Part shown: in pieces, positions 1 through 7,009 of the stretch
Numbering within the stretch: position 1 is the stretch's first letter
Layout: every line of letters begins with the position of its first letter
DNA from: Paraburkholderia nodosa DSM 21604
GTDB lineage: Bacteria; Pseudomonadota; Gammaproteobacteria; Burkholderiales; Burkholderiaceae
Length of the DNA stretch: 64,000 bases
Reading direction: 5' to 3'
NCBI RefSeq assembly: GCF_000519185.1
Contig: NZ_JAFA01000042.1
Coordinates: 1-64,000 of the forward strand
Program-made: the position numbers and the translations under genes
Notes under the pieces: model-generated
What the model saw: only the letters and a program-made list of their open reading frames with translations
Told to the model about the DNA's origin: nothing
The model's database searches: none

Positions 1-17
1 CGTAAGGCTTGATCCTA
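1..17 (+). rRNA. rrl: 23S rRNA, extreme 3' end (partial)
   Basis: The first bases read CGTAAGGCTTGATCCT, which matches the last helix of bacterial 23S rRNA (E. coli ends CCGTGAGGCTTAACCTT). The gene runs in from outside the window. A 5S gene about 160 bases downstream on the same strand supports this. The exact mature end within a few bases is a guess. Confidence 0.75.
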
Positions 18-175
18 TAACAGGTGTGCCTCCGCCCCGCGTGGGTGGGCAGGACGCACAGGTTGAGAGATCGGTGTTGTGCCGGAAACAACACAACCCC
101 AATTCAGCAACACCTCTTTACGCTTCTTCCCGATTGGCTGTGGCGCGATAACACCGCGACGCAGCAACCCGTCAA

Positions 176-291
176 GCCTGATGACCATAGCGAGCTGGTC
201 CCACCCCTTCCCATCCCGAACAGGACCGTGAAACAGCTCCACGCCGATGATAGTGCGGATTGCCCGTGTGAAAGTAGGTAATCGTCAGGCT
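176..291 (+). rRNA. rrf: 5S ribosomal RNA
   Basis: The sequence begins GCCTGATGACCATAGCGAG, contains CCCACCCCTTCCCATCCCGAAC and the loop-E region GATGATAGTGCGGATTGCCC, and closes with GTCAGGCT, which pairs with the start. This is the standard proteobacterial 5S pattern at about 116 nt. It lies in rRNA operon order behind the 23S end. The 23S-5S spacer (18-175) holds no gene that I can see. Ends may be off by one or two bases. Confidence 0.95.
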
Positions 292-307
292 CCTTATGCT
301 GCAACGT

Positions 308-347
308 CCAGAACCCCGGTGTCTCCGAAAGAGCACCGGGGTTCTGG
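308..347 (+). terminator. rRNA operon terminator
   Basis: A perfect 14-bp stem (CCAGAACCCCGGTG / CACCGGGGTTCTGG) with a 12-nt loop starts about 17 bases after 5S and is followed by a short T-containing tail. It is the expected rho-independent end of the rrn operon. Confidence 0.85.
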
Positions 348-481
348 CGTTTGGGCGCGTGGGAAATAAAAGGCTAGCTGCTCGTTCACAGAACGACGCA
401 GCAAATCCACCTCACGGCCAGCTTGACTGGCCGCAGTGAGATTCAGGCAAGGGGCACGCCGGCGCGGTGCCGGCGCTGGGT

Positions 482-655
482 TCAGTGCCTGCGGCGAACC
501 CGGTCGAGCACGTGATGCTCGGCCAGCCAGTGATGCATCATGCCTTCGCCGTCGTGCTCTTTCCGATAGGCGCGCGATTCGAAAATCGATAGCCCAAGCA
601 GAACCAGCAGACCCACAGCAAGACCGATCAGACCCGCAATAGTTTCAGCATCCAT
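482..655 (-). CDS. small single-pass membrane protein, 57 aa
   Basis: A 57-residue frame starts at an ATG preceded by AGGAGG with 7-nt spacing, an ideal Shine-Dalgarno. The product opens MDAETIAGLIGLAVGLLVLL: one predicted membrane helix (about residues 6-25) with a very short N-terminus, then a His/Arg/Glu-rich cytosolic-like tail ending RVRRRH. No family is recognised. A hairpin (CGGCCAG/CTGGCCG, 415-433) lies downstream of the stop and could end the transcript. The strong RBS and clean membrane-helix composition make it much more likely real than chance. Its function is unknown. Confidence 0.7.
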   Translation of the reverse strand: MDAETIAGLIGLAVGLLVLLGLSIFESRAYRKEHDGEGMMHHWLAEHHVLDRVRRRH

Positions 656-788
656 GGCAGCCTCCTGTCGATTGCAGCCATGTCCGTATCTTAGAACAGT
701 GTCGCAACGGAAAAAATAGCGAGTTCAGCCGCTTCGCTATCTGGCGCGGAGCGCTGCTCGGATTACCATTCAAAAAGGATTTGACGCG

Positions 789-959
789 ATGTACCGTGTT
801 TATCTGGCCCTTGCAATGGCCGCTTTGCTTTCGGCGTGCGCCGACAACGCAACGACCCACCGCCACGGCACCCCGCCGCAGGATCCGCCCGACTACCACG
901 GTGTGCCGACCGACGACCGGCCGCCGATGATGATGGACAACCCGCCGCCTGCCCAGTAA
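789..959 (+). CDS. small proline-rich lipoprotein, 56 aa
   Basis: A 56-residue frame has a textbook lipoprotein signal: MYRVYLALAMAALLSAC, lipobox LSAC with Cys17. The mature part is about 40 residues, rich in Pro, Asp and Met (PPQDPPDY, DDRPPMMMDNPPP). It should be anchored in a membrane by Cys17, with Asp18 after the Cys, which in enterics favours inner-membrane retention; whether that rule holds here is not certain. No domain is recognised. It sits between the small membrane protein (opposite strand) and the MATE transporter gene (convergent). Confidence 0.7.
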   Translation: MYRVYLALAMAALLSACADNATTHRHGTPPQDPPDYHGVPTDDRPPMMMDNPPPAQ

Positions 960-984
960 GCGCCGTCGCCTGGCGCGAGCGCCG

Positions 985-2337
985 TCAGTGCAACTGCACA
1001 GGGACAGGTACGATCGCGCCGCTGATGCGCGGCAGCAAGGGCGAGAGCGTCAGACCGCGCGCGGCCATGAAGACGAGCAGGGCGATCCACAGCCCATGAT
1101 TGCCGAGCGGCCCGACCAGCGCCCATGACGCGCACAGAAACACAGCCAGCGACACCGCCATGGCTTGCATGAGTTCGCGCGTGCGCGTTGCGCCGATGAA
1201 TACGCCGTCCAGCAAAAAGCCCCAAACGGAGATGAGCGGCGAAAGCGCGGCCCATGGGAGGAATGCCTGGGCGGCGGCACGCACTGCCGGCTGGTTGGTT
1301 AGCTGCCCGATGATCCATGGGCCGCAGGCCCAGTAAACCAGAGAAAAACCGAAGGCCCCCAGCGCTGCCCAAAACAGGTTGATCTTCACGGCCTGGCGGA
1401 ACGCATTGCGATTACCCGCGCCGATCGCTGCGCCTACCAGCGCCTCGGCTGCGTGGGCGAACCCGTCGAGACCGTAGGCCATGAAGGTCTGGAAGTTGAG
1501 GAGCAGCGCGTTCGCGGCAAGGATTGCGTCGCCTTGCTTCGCGCCCAGATGCGCGAACCACCCAAACGAGCCCAACAGGCAAAGCGTGCGCAGAAAGATA
1601 TCGCGATTGATCGCGACGAGGCGTTTGAGCGCTGCCGGCTCGAGCACGGTTTGCAACGCGAGCGGTGCGAGCCCGCGAGGGCGAAGCCTCCACAGTACGC
1701 AGGCGCCGAAGACAAAACCGAGCGTATCGGCCGTAGCCGTCGCTGCGCCGATCCCGGCGATGCCCCACCGCAGCCCGTACACGTAGGCGAGCACGGCAAC
1801 GACGTTCGTCAGATTGATGAAGATCTGCGAAAGCAGCGCAATGCGCACGCGCTGAATGCCGAGCAGATATCCAAGCACGACGTAGTTCGCCAAAGCGAAA
1901 GGCGCAGAGCCGATACGCGCAAGGCAGTAGACCCCGGCATTGCGTTGCACGTCTGCGCTGCCGCCAATGACCGCAAGCGTGTACCGGATCAAGGGCGATT
2001 GAATCAGCAGGATCGCGGCGCCGATCGCGAATGCCAGCAGCAGGGCGCGCAAGACATTCGTGCGCAATGCAGGGAGGTCGCGCGCGCCGTAGGCCTGTGC
2101 GACGAGCCCCGTCGTCCCCATGCGCAGGAAGCCGAAACCCCAAAACACGAAGTTGAAGAACAGGCCGCCTAGTGCGACGCCGCCAAGATCGGCTGCGCTG
2201 CCGAGGTGGCCTGCTACAGCCGTGTCGACGGCGCCGAGGATAGGCTGCGTGAGATTGGCGAGGACGATGGGAAACGCGAGCGTCAGCACGCGTCGATGCC
2301 AGCCTCGCAGGTCGGGCAGGGCCTCGGTGCCGCTCAA
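985..2337 (-). CDS. MATE family (DinF-type) multidrug/Na+ antiporter
   Basis: The product has twelve hydrophobic segments with the MATE N-terminal signature RRVLTLAFPIVLANLTQPILGAVDTAVAG (about residues 14-42) and the DinF-like length of about 450 aa. The family exports cationic drugs or toxic metabolites in exchange for Na+ or H+ across the inner membrane. I chose the TTG at 2337, which overlaps the TGA of the upstream DUF2288 gene (TTGA) and gives the N-terminus MSGTEALPDLRGWHRRVL. A longer in-frame extension would lie entirely over DUF2288. The two genes therefore look translationally coupled. The substrate cannot be read from sequence. Confidence 0.88.
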   Translation of the reverse strand: MSGTEALPDLRGWHRRVLTLAFPIVLANLTQPILGAVDTAVAGHLGSAADLGGVALGGLFFNFVFWGFGFLRMGTTGLVAQAYGARDLPALRTNVLRALLLAFAIGAAILLIQSPLIRYTLAVIGGSADVQRNAGVYCLARIGSAPFALANYVVLGYLLGIQRVRIALLSQIFINLTNVVAVLAYVYGLRWGIAGIGAATATADTLGFVFGACVLWRLRPRGLAPLALQTVLEPAALKRLVAINRDIFLRTLCLLGSFGWFAHLGAKQGDAILAANALLLNFQTFMAYGLDGFAHAAEALVGAAIGAGNRNAFRQAVKINLFWAALGAFGFSLVYWACGPWIIGQLTNQPAVRAAAQAFLPWAALSPLISVWGFLLDGVFIGATRTRELMQAMAVSLAVFLCASWALVGPLGNHGLWIALLVFMAARGLTLSPLLPRISGAIVPVPVQLH

Positions 2338-2642
2338 GCGCGTTCCTGCACGCACACCCAGGGCGAGACGACGACTGCCCACAACTCCGGCTTGCGCGCG
2401 GCGTAATCGGCAGCGGTTTCTGCCGGCATACGTGCGACGAGTCCCGAAGAAAGCCATTGCATGACGACCGCACTGTCGTCGTTGGCGATGGCCTCCGCTA
2501 CGCTGACGAGGTCGAGATCGCGCACCACGCTCAGCAACTTGCCTTGCGCGAAGAAGCGTTCGAGATCCTGCCAGTCGATCTTGGCGGTTTCGCCGAGCAG
2601 CCTGGCGTACGTCGAACTGGGGTTGGCGTCTTCGATAGTCAT
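2334..2642 (-). CDS. DUF2288 family protein
   Basis: A 102-residue soluble protein starting MTIEDANPSSTYARLLGETA. The pattern TAKIDWQDLERFFAQGKLLSV, then DLDLVSVAEAIANDD, then a C-terminal WAVVVSPWVCVQE matches what I know of DUF2288, a short proteobacterial family of unknown function. The ATG at 2642 fits the family's N-terminus better than the longer in-frame start near 2783. The stop codon overlaps the presumed start of the MATE gene, suggesting a two-gene operon. Confidence 0.85.
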   Translation of the reverse strand: MTIEDANPSSTYARLLGETAKIDWQDLERFFAQGKLLSVVRDLDLVSVAEAIANDDSAVVMQWLSSGLVARMPAETAADYAARKPELWAVVVSPWVCVQERA

Positions 2643-3184
2643 GATGGTTGGAAATTCGTAGCGGCCGATACTATAAACGATAGTCTGCCTGCCGATCGGC
2701 GGCCGGAAGGCGAACGCTGGATCCGCGGTATTAATCACATTAATAAGTCGATATCCAGGCTTGCGGCGCCAAAATACAGACAATAAGCCACATTAAATCA
2801 GTCAAACATCTGACCTAAGCGCGCTGCGAATTGGCGTTTCAAATTTGTACGCCACACCGAATAAATGCACTCTTGCGTGCGCTTGCACACTAAAGCCGGC
2901 TGCCTCGAAAATGCGAAAAGCGCCGTGCTTTAAACCGATGATCCCGGCTCGCAAAACCGCTCGATAAAGCAATCTGCTTCAGCCAGAATAGCCCGTCCAG
3001 CAAGCCTTTGCGCCGTTTGACGACTTGTCGTTGTGTGTCATTGAAGCGTGCGATCTTATGCACGGCAGCAGTTGATTCGGGGTCCTCATTCGGTGCTGAA
3101 AAGTGATGCGACACATAATCCGTGCGCCGTAGCACATTTTCGCGCTAATTAAGTGATTGCGCCGCAGGAAGCGCGTTGATAGAT
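2643..3184. other. intergenic stretch without a recognisable gene
   Basis: About 540 bp between the DUF2288 start and the candidate sRNA. Short open frames occur here on the minus strand, but none has an RBS, a hydrophobic or domain-like product, or codon use like the neighbours. The DNA is visibly more A+T-rich than the flanking genes. It must hold the DUF2288 promoter and may hold sRNA control elements. Confidence 0.5.
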
Positions 3185-3267
3185 TGCGATTCGGCGCATG
3201 GTAAACCGGTCCTTTGCCGATATGCGCCAAACCCCCGTTAGCCCGGCGCCATGCCGGGCTTTTTTTC
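3185..3267 (+). ncRNA. candidate small RNA with two hairpins
   Basis: An orphan rho-independent terminator on the plus strand has no plus-strand gene for more than 2 kb upstream. Just before it lies a second strong hairpin: GGCGCAT (3193-3199) pairs with ATGCGCC (3222-3228), extended inside by GGTAAA/TTTGCC around the loop CCGGTCC. The two hairpins are joined by an unpaired C-rich stretch, AACCCCCGTT. A plausible promoter (TTGCGC, 17 bp, TAGATT) ends just upstream. The layout of 5' hairpin, C-rich linker and terminator is typical of bacterial sRNAs. The start is approximate and expression is inferred. Confidence 0.45.
3240..3267 (+). terminator. rho-independent terminator
   Basis: A perfect 8-bp stem AGCCCGGC/GCCGGGCT with loop GCCAT is followed by an eight-base T run. 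On the minus strand the stem is followed by AACGGGGG, so it works only rightward and does not serve the leftward nlpD-like gene. Confidence 0.85.
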
Positions 3268-3300
3268 GTCCAATGATTTGGGTGGCCGTAGCGGCCTGTC

Positions 3301-4032
3301 TCAACGTGCGGGAAGTTCTCGAGTCGGATCGATCGAGCGTCCCTGGTATCGCAGTTCGAAATGCAGCATGACGCGATCGTTGTCGCTGCTGCCCATTTCC
3401 GCGATCTTTTGACCTTGCGCGACGCTCTGACCTTCCTTCACGAACAATGCCTGATTGTGCGCATAGGCCGTCAGGTAGTCGCCGCTGTGCTTGATGATCA
3501 GCAAATTACCGTAGCCACGCAGACCATTACCGGCATAGACCACGGTGCCGGGCGCCGCGGCGACGATGGGCGTGCCGGCCGCATTGGCGATATCGATGCC
3601 CTTCGAGTTGCGGCCGTCAAAATTGCGGATGACCTGGCCGCTAGTCGGCCAGACGAGTGAAATCGACGGCGCGGCCGTTGCCGCCGGCGCTGATGAAGGC
3701 GCGGACGACGTATCGGTTGTGTCGGCGCTCTCGCGCGGGGCAGTCGCGGCGCTACGCGGCGCGCCACCGGTGCGGGCGCTCGCCGTGCCGGCGGGCGGCT
3801 CCACGCGCAGGACCTGGCCGACTTCGATGGCGTCGGCGTTCGACAGATTGTTCCAGCGCACGATGTTCTGCACGGACTGGCGATTGCTGCGCGCGATCTT
3901 GTACACGGTGTCGCCGCGCTCCACGCGATAAAAGCCGGGGCCGACCGGAGCCGATCCGCACGCCGCGAGCAGCGCAACGAGCGCCGCACATGCAATCCGT
4001 CTGATTCCTGGTGCCAACATTGAACCTCGCAT
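3301..4032 (-). CDS. NlpD-like LysM/M23 lipoprotein, probable amidase activator
   Basis: A 243-aa lipoprotein: signal with lipobox LLAAC (Cys25), a LysM domain (FYRVERGDTVYKIARSNRQS, about residues 33-77), a low-complexity Ala/Ser/Thr linker, then a C-terminal LytM/M23 domain. That domain contains YGNLLIIKHSGDYLTAYAHN and LHFELRYQG. The first zinc-ligand motif HxxxD reads SKGID, so the histidine is missing, as in E. coli NlpD, which activates AmiC instead of cutting peptidoglycan itself. An envelope-anchored role at the septum is inferred. An alternative start at 4020 would remove four residues. It may be a paralogue of the nlpD usually beside rpoS, since neither rpoS nor surE is nearby. Confidence 0.88.
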   Translation of the reverse strand: MRGSMLAPGIRRIACAALVALLAACGSAPVGPGFYRVERGDTVYKIARSNRQSVQNIVRWNNLSNADAIEVGQVLRVEPPAGTASARTGGAPRSAATAPRESADTTDTSSAPSSAPAATAAPSISLVWPTSGQVIRNFDGRNSKGIDIANAAGTPIVAAAPGTVVYAGNGLRGYGNLLIIKHSGDYLTAYAHNQALFVKEGQSVAQGQKIAEMGSSDNDRVMLHFELRYQGRSIDPTRELPAR

Positions 4033-4185
4033 GACCTTGCCTCGACGGACCACGGTCCGCCGCGCTGGCAAAACGCCTGATTTTAGCGGGTTTGCCAACG
4101 CAACTGGGGTTTTGCCTGACGAATGACTGACGCAAGCGGCAGCATCCATACCGGCGCCGGCCCAGCACGGCGCCGGTGCGCGCGA

Positions 4186-5100
4186 TTAGCCGCCGAGCGT
4201 CTCGACACCGATGCGCAGCGTCGCCGTCTCCGTTTGACCCGGTGCGAGCCAGCGCAGGCCGAGCCCGTTGTGGATCGCGTCGGGCAGACCAAGCCAGGGT
4301 TCGACGCAGTAGAAGTCGGAGTCCGCGGCTTCCGTCCACGTCGTGACCGCGTACCAGGCAAGCGAGCCGGGCCGGTTCAGGTCGATCGTCACCGCGCGGC
4401 CGAGTCCCGGCGCTACGAGGCGCACCGGCGAGGCGGGCGGCGTTGGCTCGAGCACATGGAAGCGGTCGATGATGCTTGCGTCGTCGAGCCTGTATTGCGT
4501 TTTGCCCGGTTCGGGCGCACTGATCGAGCCGTCCGCGAGTTGATGACGGCGCTGGCTAGCCGGCAGGTCGAGCGTCGTCTGAGCGCGCTGGGCATGTGGC
4601 AGGGCGAAGTAGAAGTGATGGCCCGCGTACCAGGGAAGCGGATCCGGGCCGGTATTGGTCGCGGCGAGCGTCACGTCGAGCGTATGCGCGTCGGCCAGCC
4701 GGTAGGCCGCCTCGAAGCGAAACGCGAACGGGTAGCCGGCGCGGGTGGCGTCGGAGTCGACGAGCGTCATCTGCAGGCCGTGCCCATCGTCGTCGACTTG
4801 CGCCGCGAACGGCAGGTCGCGCGCGAAGCCGTGCATCGGCAGATCGCGGACCACGCCTTGGGCGTCGCGCCAGCGCCCGATCTGGCCGTCGACACGATGG
4901 CGGCCAAGGAAGGGGAAGAGCAGCGGATTGCCGCCGCGCACGCGTGCCGGCTCGGCCCAATTCGCATTTTCCGGCCACACGATGACCGGCTGGCCGCCGA
5001 CGTGCCACGAAAGCAAACGGCCGCCGGCCCACGGCGCGAAGCGCAGCGCCGAGGCACCGCGGGTGAGGGTGAGGACGTCCTGTTCTGGATGTGCGTTCAT
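4186..5100 (-). CDS. aldose 1-epimerase family protein (galactose mutarotase-like)
   Basis: A 304-aa cytosolic protein with the mutarotase-like beta-sandwich pattern: APWAGGRLLSWHVGG near the N-terminus, FPFLGRHRVDG, MHGFARDLPF (family histidine region, about residue 90), LPWYAGHHFYFALP (second histidine pair, about 170) and WYAVTTW...FYCVEPWLGLPDA near the C-terminus. The family interconverts alpha and beta anomers of hexoses. Related proteins act on hexose-6-phosphates or sulfosugars, so the substrate is open. It stands alone, with no sugar operon next to it. Confidence 0.85.
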   Translation of the reverse strand: MNAHPEQDVLTLTRGASALRFAPWAGGRLLSWHVGGQPVIVWPENANWAEPARVRGGNPLLFPFLGRHRVDGQIGRWRDAQGVVRDLPMHGFARDLPFAAQVDDDGHGLQMTLVDSDATRAGYPFAFRFEAAYRLADAHTLDVTLAATNTGPDPLPWYAGHHFYFALPHAQRAQTTLDLPASQRRHQLADGSISAPEPGKTQYRLDDASIIDRFHVLEPTPPASPVRLVAPGLGRAVTIDLNRPGSLAWYAVTTWTEAADSDFYCVEPWLGLPDAIHNGLGLRWLAPGQTETATLRIGVETLGG

Positions 5101-5285
5101 GGGCGGGCCTGGAGTGGGTGGAAAGAGGGTGGCGCATATGCGCCGGGCAGAGGCGGATTTTGCGCCGCTTTCTCATGCGTGAAAACCCTCGTCGGGAAAG
5201 CGTGGGTGTCGTTGACGGACGCGAGTCAGCATAATCCGCATGACCGTGCGGTAGCGCACAGAGCATTTTCGCAGGAGACCTCCCC

Positions 5286-5372
5286 ATGGACCTCGCAATG
5301 GCAATGAGCATGGCTCTGTTCAGCCTCTTTGTCGGTAGCAGCGCATATTTCTTCTACAAGATGGCGCGCTGA
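5286..5372 (+). CDS. 28-residue membrane peptide
   Basis: A very short frame starts at an ATG with AGGAGA about 8 bases upstream. The whole product is MDLAMAMSMALFSLFVGSSA plus YFFYKMAR: one hydrophobic helix of about 20 residues with a positive end (KMAR), the layout of KdpF/CydX-type subunits and regulatory micropeptides. It does not match KdpF or CydX, and no kdp or cyd genes are nearby. It lies 225 bp upstream of uppP on the same strand. The RBS and the composition both support it. Function unknown. Confidence 0.6.
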   Translation: MDLAMAMSMALFSLFVGSSAYFFYKMAR

Positions 5373-5597
5373 TCGCGCCGCGGTCCGTCCCCCTCGTTTG
5401 ATTCCCGCGAGCGCGACACGCGCGTTCGCGCCAGGTTCCCTGCATTCGCAGCCAATTTTGTTGCGACGCAGTAACTTTTCTGACAAATCCATCTTCAAGC
5501 TTGGCGCTGCAATACGCCCCAGGCATAATCGGTGCGCTTTGCCGCACCGGCTCCGCAACGGTCCGGCCCCTTACACCACCATTACGAGGATCCGCGC

Positions 5598-6428
5598 GTG
5601 AGTCTCTGGTTTCTATTCTTCCTGAGCGTGTTGCAAGGCGTCACTGAACTGTTTCCCGTGAGCAGCCTCGGCCATACACTGCTCGTGCCGGCACTGTTCG
5701 GCATGCACATCGACAAGCACGCGCCGCAATTGCTGCCGTTCCTCGTCGCATTGCACCTGGGAACCGCCGTCGCTCTGCTCTGGTATTTCCGCGAGCGCTG
5801 GGTCGCGTTGATCAGCGGCTTTTTTGCCTCGCTGGGCGGCCGCAAGAACGACGACGGGCACATGATGTGGGCGCTCATCATCGGTACGATTCCGACGGGT
5901 ATCGTTGGCCTCGTGCTCGAAAAGCGCATCGAAGCCATCTTTCACGATCTGCGTATCGTCGCGGCCGCGTTGATGGTCAATGGCGTGCTGCTGTGGTTCG
6001 GCGATCGCCTCCAGCGTGCGCGTGCGCATCGTCCGCCCGAGAAACTTACGTTCCGCCAGGCATTTCTCGTCGGCCTCGCGCAGATCGGCGCGCTCATTCC
6101 CGGCTTTTCGCGCAGCGGCCTCACGATGATCGCTGGCAATGCAGCGGGCCTCACGGCGGAAAAGGCTGCGGAGTTCTCGTTCCTGCTCGGCACGCCGATC
6201 ATCTTCGCGGCTGGCGTGCTCGAACTGCCCAAGCTCTTTCACGCGCGAGATCAGCTGATGACTGCGGTCGTTGGCGGCGTGCTCACGGGTATTGCGGCCT
6301 GGCTGAGCGTGAAGTTCCTCATGCGCTATTTCGAGGGACGCGGGCGCCTCGCATCGTTCGGTGCGTATTGCCTGATCGCCGGCGCGATTTTCCTTGGCTG
6401 GTTCGCGTTGCATCAGCAGCCGGTTTGA
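5598..6428 (+). CDS. uppP: undecaprenyl-diphosphate phosphatase UppP/BacA
   Basis: A 276-aa multi-pass protein that dephosphorylates undecaprenyl diphosphate so that the lipid carrier can be reused for cell-wall and O-antigen synthesis; the family also confers bacitracin tolerance. The two signature regions are present: [14 protein letters not shown] (residues 13-26, with Glu17) and PGFSRSG (168-174, with Arg172). The start is the GTG at 5598, behind GAGG with 8-nt spacing. Starting further upstream would add a hydrophilic tail unlike the family. The first motif (LFPVSSLGH) differs from the common FLPVSSTGH, so this may be a divergent subfamily or second copy. Confidence 0.92.
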   Translation: MSLWFLFFLSVLQGVTELFPVSSLGHTLLVPALFGMHIDKHAPQLLPFLVALHLGTAVALLWYFRERWVALISGFFASLGGRKNDDGHMMWALIIGTIPTGIVGLVLEKRIEAIFHDLRIVAAALMVNGVLLWFGDRLQRARAHRPPEKLTFRQAFLVGLAQIGALIPGFSRSGLTMIAGNAAGLTAEKAAEFSFLLGTPIIFAAGVLELPKLFHARDQLMTAVVGGVLTGIAAWLSVKFLMRYFEGRGRLASFGAYCLIAGAIFLGWFALHQQPV

Positions 6429-6491
6429 TTCTGGCGCCAAGGCCCTTGGCACGCGTCACGAGCGAGGCGCGACCGCGTAAGACGATCGCGG

Positions 6492-6497
6492 TATAAT
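6492..6497 (+). promoter_or_regulatory. -10 element of the tRNA-Arg promoter
   Basis: A consensus TATAAT lies 48 bases before the first tRNA base. No good -35 hexamer is visible 16-18 bp upstream. Confidence 0.6.
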
Positions 6498-6544
6498 CCA
6501 GCCCCGTCTTCGCGAGGCCCGCTTGCGGCCTTGCGCACGTTCAC

Positions 6545-6621
6545 GCGACAGTAGCTCAGCTGGATAGAGCATCGGCCTTCTAAGCCGAGGGTCGGGGGTT
6601 CGAGCCCCTCCTGTCGCGCCA
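6545..6621 (+). tRNA. tRNA-Arg (anticodon TCT)
   Basis: A 77-nt gene with an encoded CCA. Acceptor stem GCGACAG pairs with CTGTCGC. The D arm is AGCTC...GAGC. The anticodon stem TCGGC/GCCGA holds loop CTTCTAA with anticodon TCT (6579-6581), reading AGA. The T arm is GTCGGGGGTTCGAGCCCCTCC-like and the discriminator base is G. Its 3' half is copied 1.1 kb downstream (see the repeats), so this gene has served as an integration target and was rebuilt intact. Confidence 0.97.
6577..6621 (+). repeat. attachment-site repeat, left copy (tRNA 3' half)
   Basis: The 45 bases from the first base of the anticodon loop to the CCA end recur at 7691-7735 with one mismatch (C at 6610, T in the copy). This is the usual footprint of a tyrosine-recombinase island that integrates in a tRNA anticodon loop and restores the gene. 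Confidence 0.85.
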
Positions 6622-6637
6622 GTAAAATCAAGCACTG

Positions 6638-6667
6638 AGCCCGGTTCGCTGAACTGGGCTTTTTGTT
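6638..6667 (+). terminator. terminator after tRNA-Arg
   Basis: The stem AGCCCGGTTC/GAACTGGGCT (one wobble) with loop GCT is followed by TTTTGTTTT, 16 bases after the tRNA CCA end. Confidence 0.8.
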
Positions 6668-6859
6668 TTCTGGTGGTCGTGTAACCGCCATGTAGCCCGA
6701 TTTCGTCAACTCGGAGCCGCGCGATGTACTTTGAGCGCCTTTTACCCCCAAAAACGGGCGAACAGGGCTCAGCCTCCGCCATGGCGAAAACGGGATGGGC
6801 TGCTGATGTGGGGTTTCCGGTTTCCCGACACAACAAAACCGGCCAGACACCGTTTCCCT

Positions 6860-7009
6860 CTACCGCAGTAGTGCTGCGGCCTCACGCCAGCGCTTCGACA
6901 ACATGTTGAGCGTGCCAGAATCCGCGTGACAGAAGATTCTGGCCAAAACCTCGCAGAATTGCCCGCCATTCAGTTCGGCGGGTTCCCAGTCCCTCGCTAC
7001 TTTGCGGGC
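6860..7009 (-). pseudogene. apparent coding fragment inside the integration scar
   Basis: The minus frame ending at the TAG at 6860 reads VARDWEPAELNGGQFCEVLA, then RIFCHADSGTLN, and stops about 20 residues later. The stretch looks like genuine protein sequence. I loosely associate the ELNGGxFCE pattern with poorly characterised accessory-genome proteins. The frame has no start of its own: upstream it runs antisense through the neighbouring exported-protein gene. It is probably the N-terminal piece of a gene broken during decay of the element. Confidence 0.3.

Noticed and set aside
436-642. A 68-codon plus frame opposite the small membrane-protein gene
   Set aside because: Arg/Ala-rich product without an RBS. 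The minus-strand frame has the better start and composition.
2890-3230. Short minus-strand frames of 81-83 codons in the DUF2288-nlpD gap
   Set aside because: No RBS, no recognisable composition, and they cross the candidate sRNA hairpins.
4123-5307. A 394-codon open frame on the plus strand opposite the aldose epimerase gene
   Set aside because: It lies antisense to a well-supported gene, its product is Arg/Ala-rich with no domain, and long antisense frames are expected in 65% G+C coding DNA.
6456-6850. Minus-strand frames across tRNA-Arg giving GGARTPDPRLRRPMLYPAELL-like products
   Set aside because: This peptide is a familiar artefact of translating a tRNA gene in reverse.
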